DNA from: Camarhynchus parvulus
Lineage: Eukaryota; Chordata; Aves; Passeriformes; Thraupidae
Assembly: GCF_901933205.1 (NCBI RefSeq)
Contig: NC_044573.1
Coordinates: 62,239,993 to 62,303,992 of the forward strand
Direction: 5' to 3'
DNA length: 64,000 nt
Shown here: in pieces, positions 63,388-64,000 of the stretch
Layout: the number at the start of each line of letters is the position of its first letter
How positions within the stretch are numbered: the first letter of the stretch is position 1
Position numbers and translations under genes: made by a program
The notes under the pieces: generated by a model
Databases searched by the model: none
Seen by the model: only the letters and a program-made list of their open reading frames with translations
What the model was told of the DNA's origin: nothing

Positions 63388-63850
63388 TGTCGCTCGGGAG
63401 CCTCCGGGGCCTCTGTCCGGGAGGGAGCACAACCAGACCGGCCTGGCCCCGCCCCTCGCCTCCACTCCGCATGCGCGGCGGCCTCGCAGCTCGCGCGCGT
63501 GCCGGCCCCGCCCCTTCCCCCTGCGCCTTACATAATGTCCCCACGTGCGCCGACCTCACGTGTCACAACAGCGTCGGCACGGGCGCGACGGGGCCAATAG
63601 CGGCGCGCCTCGCGGCGGGGGGCGGGGCCGCAGCGCGCGGGCGGGGCAGCGGCCGGGCGGGAGGCGGGGCGCACGTCCCGGCAGGGGGCAGCGGCCGAGG
63701 GGGCGGGCGGCGGGCGAGGGGGCGGCGCGCGCGCGCGGTGGGGAGGGCGGGCGGCGGGGGGGCGGGCGGGCGCGGCCGAACGGGCCTCCGACGGTGCCCG
63801 AAGGCCTTGTCCCAGCCTGGCGTTTCCGAACCGCCTGGGAGAAAGGTGAA
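63388..63850 (-). promoter_or_regulatory. HSF2 CpG-island promoter
   Basis: Very GC-rich upstream region on the - strand, continuing the island that starts near 62540. Two CACGTG E-boxes 15 bp apart (63542-63547, 63557-63562) can bind USF/MYC/MITF-type factors. A CCAAT box in inverted orientation lies at 63594-63598. Several GGGCGGGG-type Sp1 boxes occur between 63615 and 63775. There is no clear TATA box, although CATAAT occurs near 63530. Transcription probably starts between 63400 and 63540. Confidence 0.75.
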
Positions 63851-64000
63851 GAGTAGCTAATCAGCTCAAAAACGAGTACACAGGGCGTATGCACAACAGG
63901 AACATCCAAACCAGCTCTCCCCAAAAGCATCTCAGGCAGGCCCTAAGCAGACCCCTCTGCATGGCTACTTGTGTTTAGACTTCAGACTTATCAGCTGCTG
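63851..64000. other. Upstream flank, nothing recognised
   Basis: The last 150 bases leave the CpG island and show no exon or repeat that I can name. Confidence 0.5.

Noticed and set aside
63466..63559. Upstream in-frame ATGs for a longer HSF2 N-terminus
   Set aside because: Family proteins start MKQ, which matches the ATG at 63387. The upstream residues are unconserved Arg/Ala/Pro-rich sequence typical of a GC-rich 5' UTR.
62466..63930. Many open frames of 77-193 codons on both strands near the HSF2 start
   Set aside because: CpG-island artefacts. Only the 54-codon exon 1 (63387-63226) matches HSF2.

Overview
This window is vertebrate nuclear DNA, almost certainly from a bird. It holds compact intron-split genes, GC-rich CpG-island promoters, many CR1 LINE 3' fragments ending in short ATTCTATG-like repeats, and solo LTRs whose ends resemble common avian endogenous retrovirus LTRs (passerine affinity is inferred, not proven). 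There are no prokaryotic operons, CRISPR arrays or phage genes.

Two complete protein-coding genes could be reconstructed exon by exon. SERINC1 lies on the + strand (10 coding exons, ATG at 30795, stop ending at 46209, 461 residues). It is a multi-pass membrane protein of the serine incorporator (TDE1/TMS) family. HSF2 lies on the - strand (13 coding exons, ATG at 63387, stop at 48992, 578 or 576 residues depending on a repeated splice acceptor). It is a heat shock transcription factor. All intron phases close exactly in both genes. The genes are convergent: their stop codons are about 2.8 kb apart and their poly(A) signals lie between them, possibly close enough for the 3' ends to approach or overlap. 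This matches the HSF2-SERINC1 order of other vertebrates.

Layout: 1-8.7 kb is mostly AT-rich DNA without recognisable genes. 8.8-9.65 kb is an isolated CpG island, a probable promoter. From conserved synteny the expected left neighbour of SERINC1 is PKIB on the - strand. No PKIB coding exon is visible here, so the island may be a PKIB 5' non-coding exon. 9.7-30.3 kb is intergenic or intronic DNA with CR1 fragments, small tandem repeats, a CR1 split by a solo LTR (25.4-26.4 kb) and a candidate exon or promoter near 18.1 kb. 30.6-31.3 kb is the SERINC1 CpG-island promoter and first exon. 30.8-46.2 kb is SERINC1. 46.2-48.99 kb holds the two 3' untranslated regions. 49.0-63.4 kb is HSF2. 63.4-63.85 kb is the HSF2 promoter with Sp1-type GC boxes, two CACGTG E-boxes and an inverted CCAAT box.

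The most interesting observations are lineage-specific changes in HSF2 (a 60-nt alternative exon lengthened by a 6-nt duplication, a triple tandem splice acceptor, substitutions in the DNA-binding and trimerisation regions), the nested LTR-in-CR1 insertion with a legible 4-bp target duplication, and the two unassigned promoter/exon candidates. I found no clearly new biological system.
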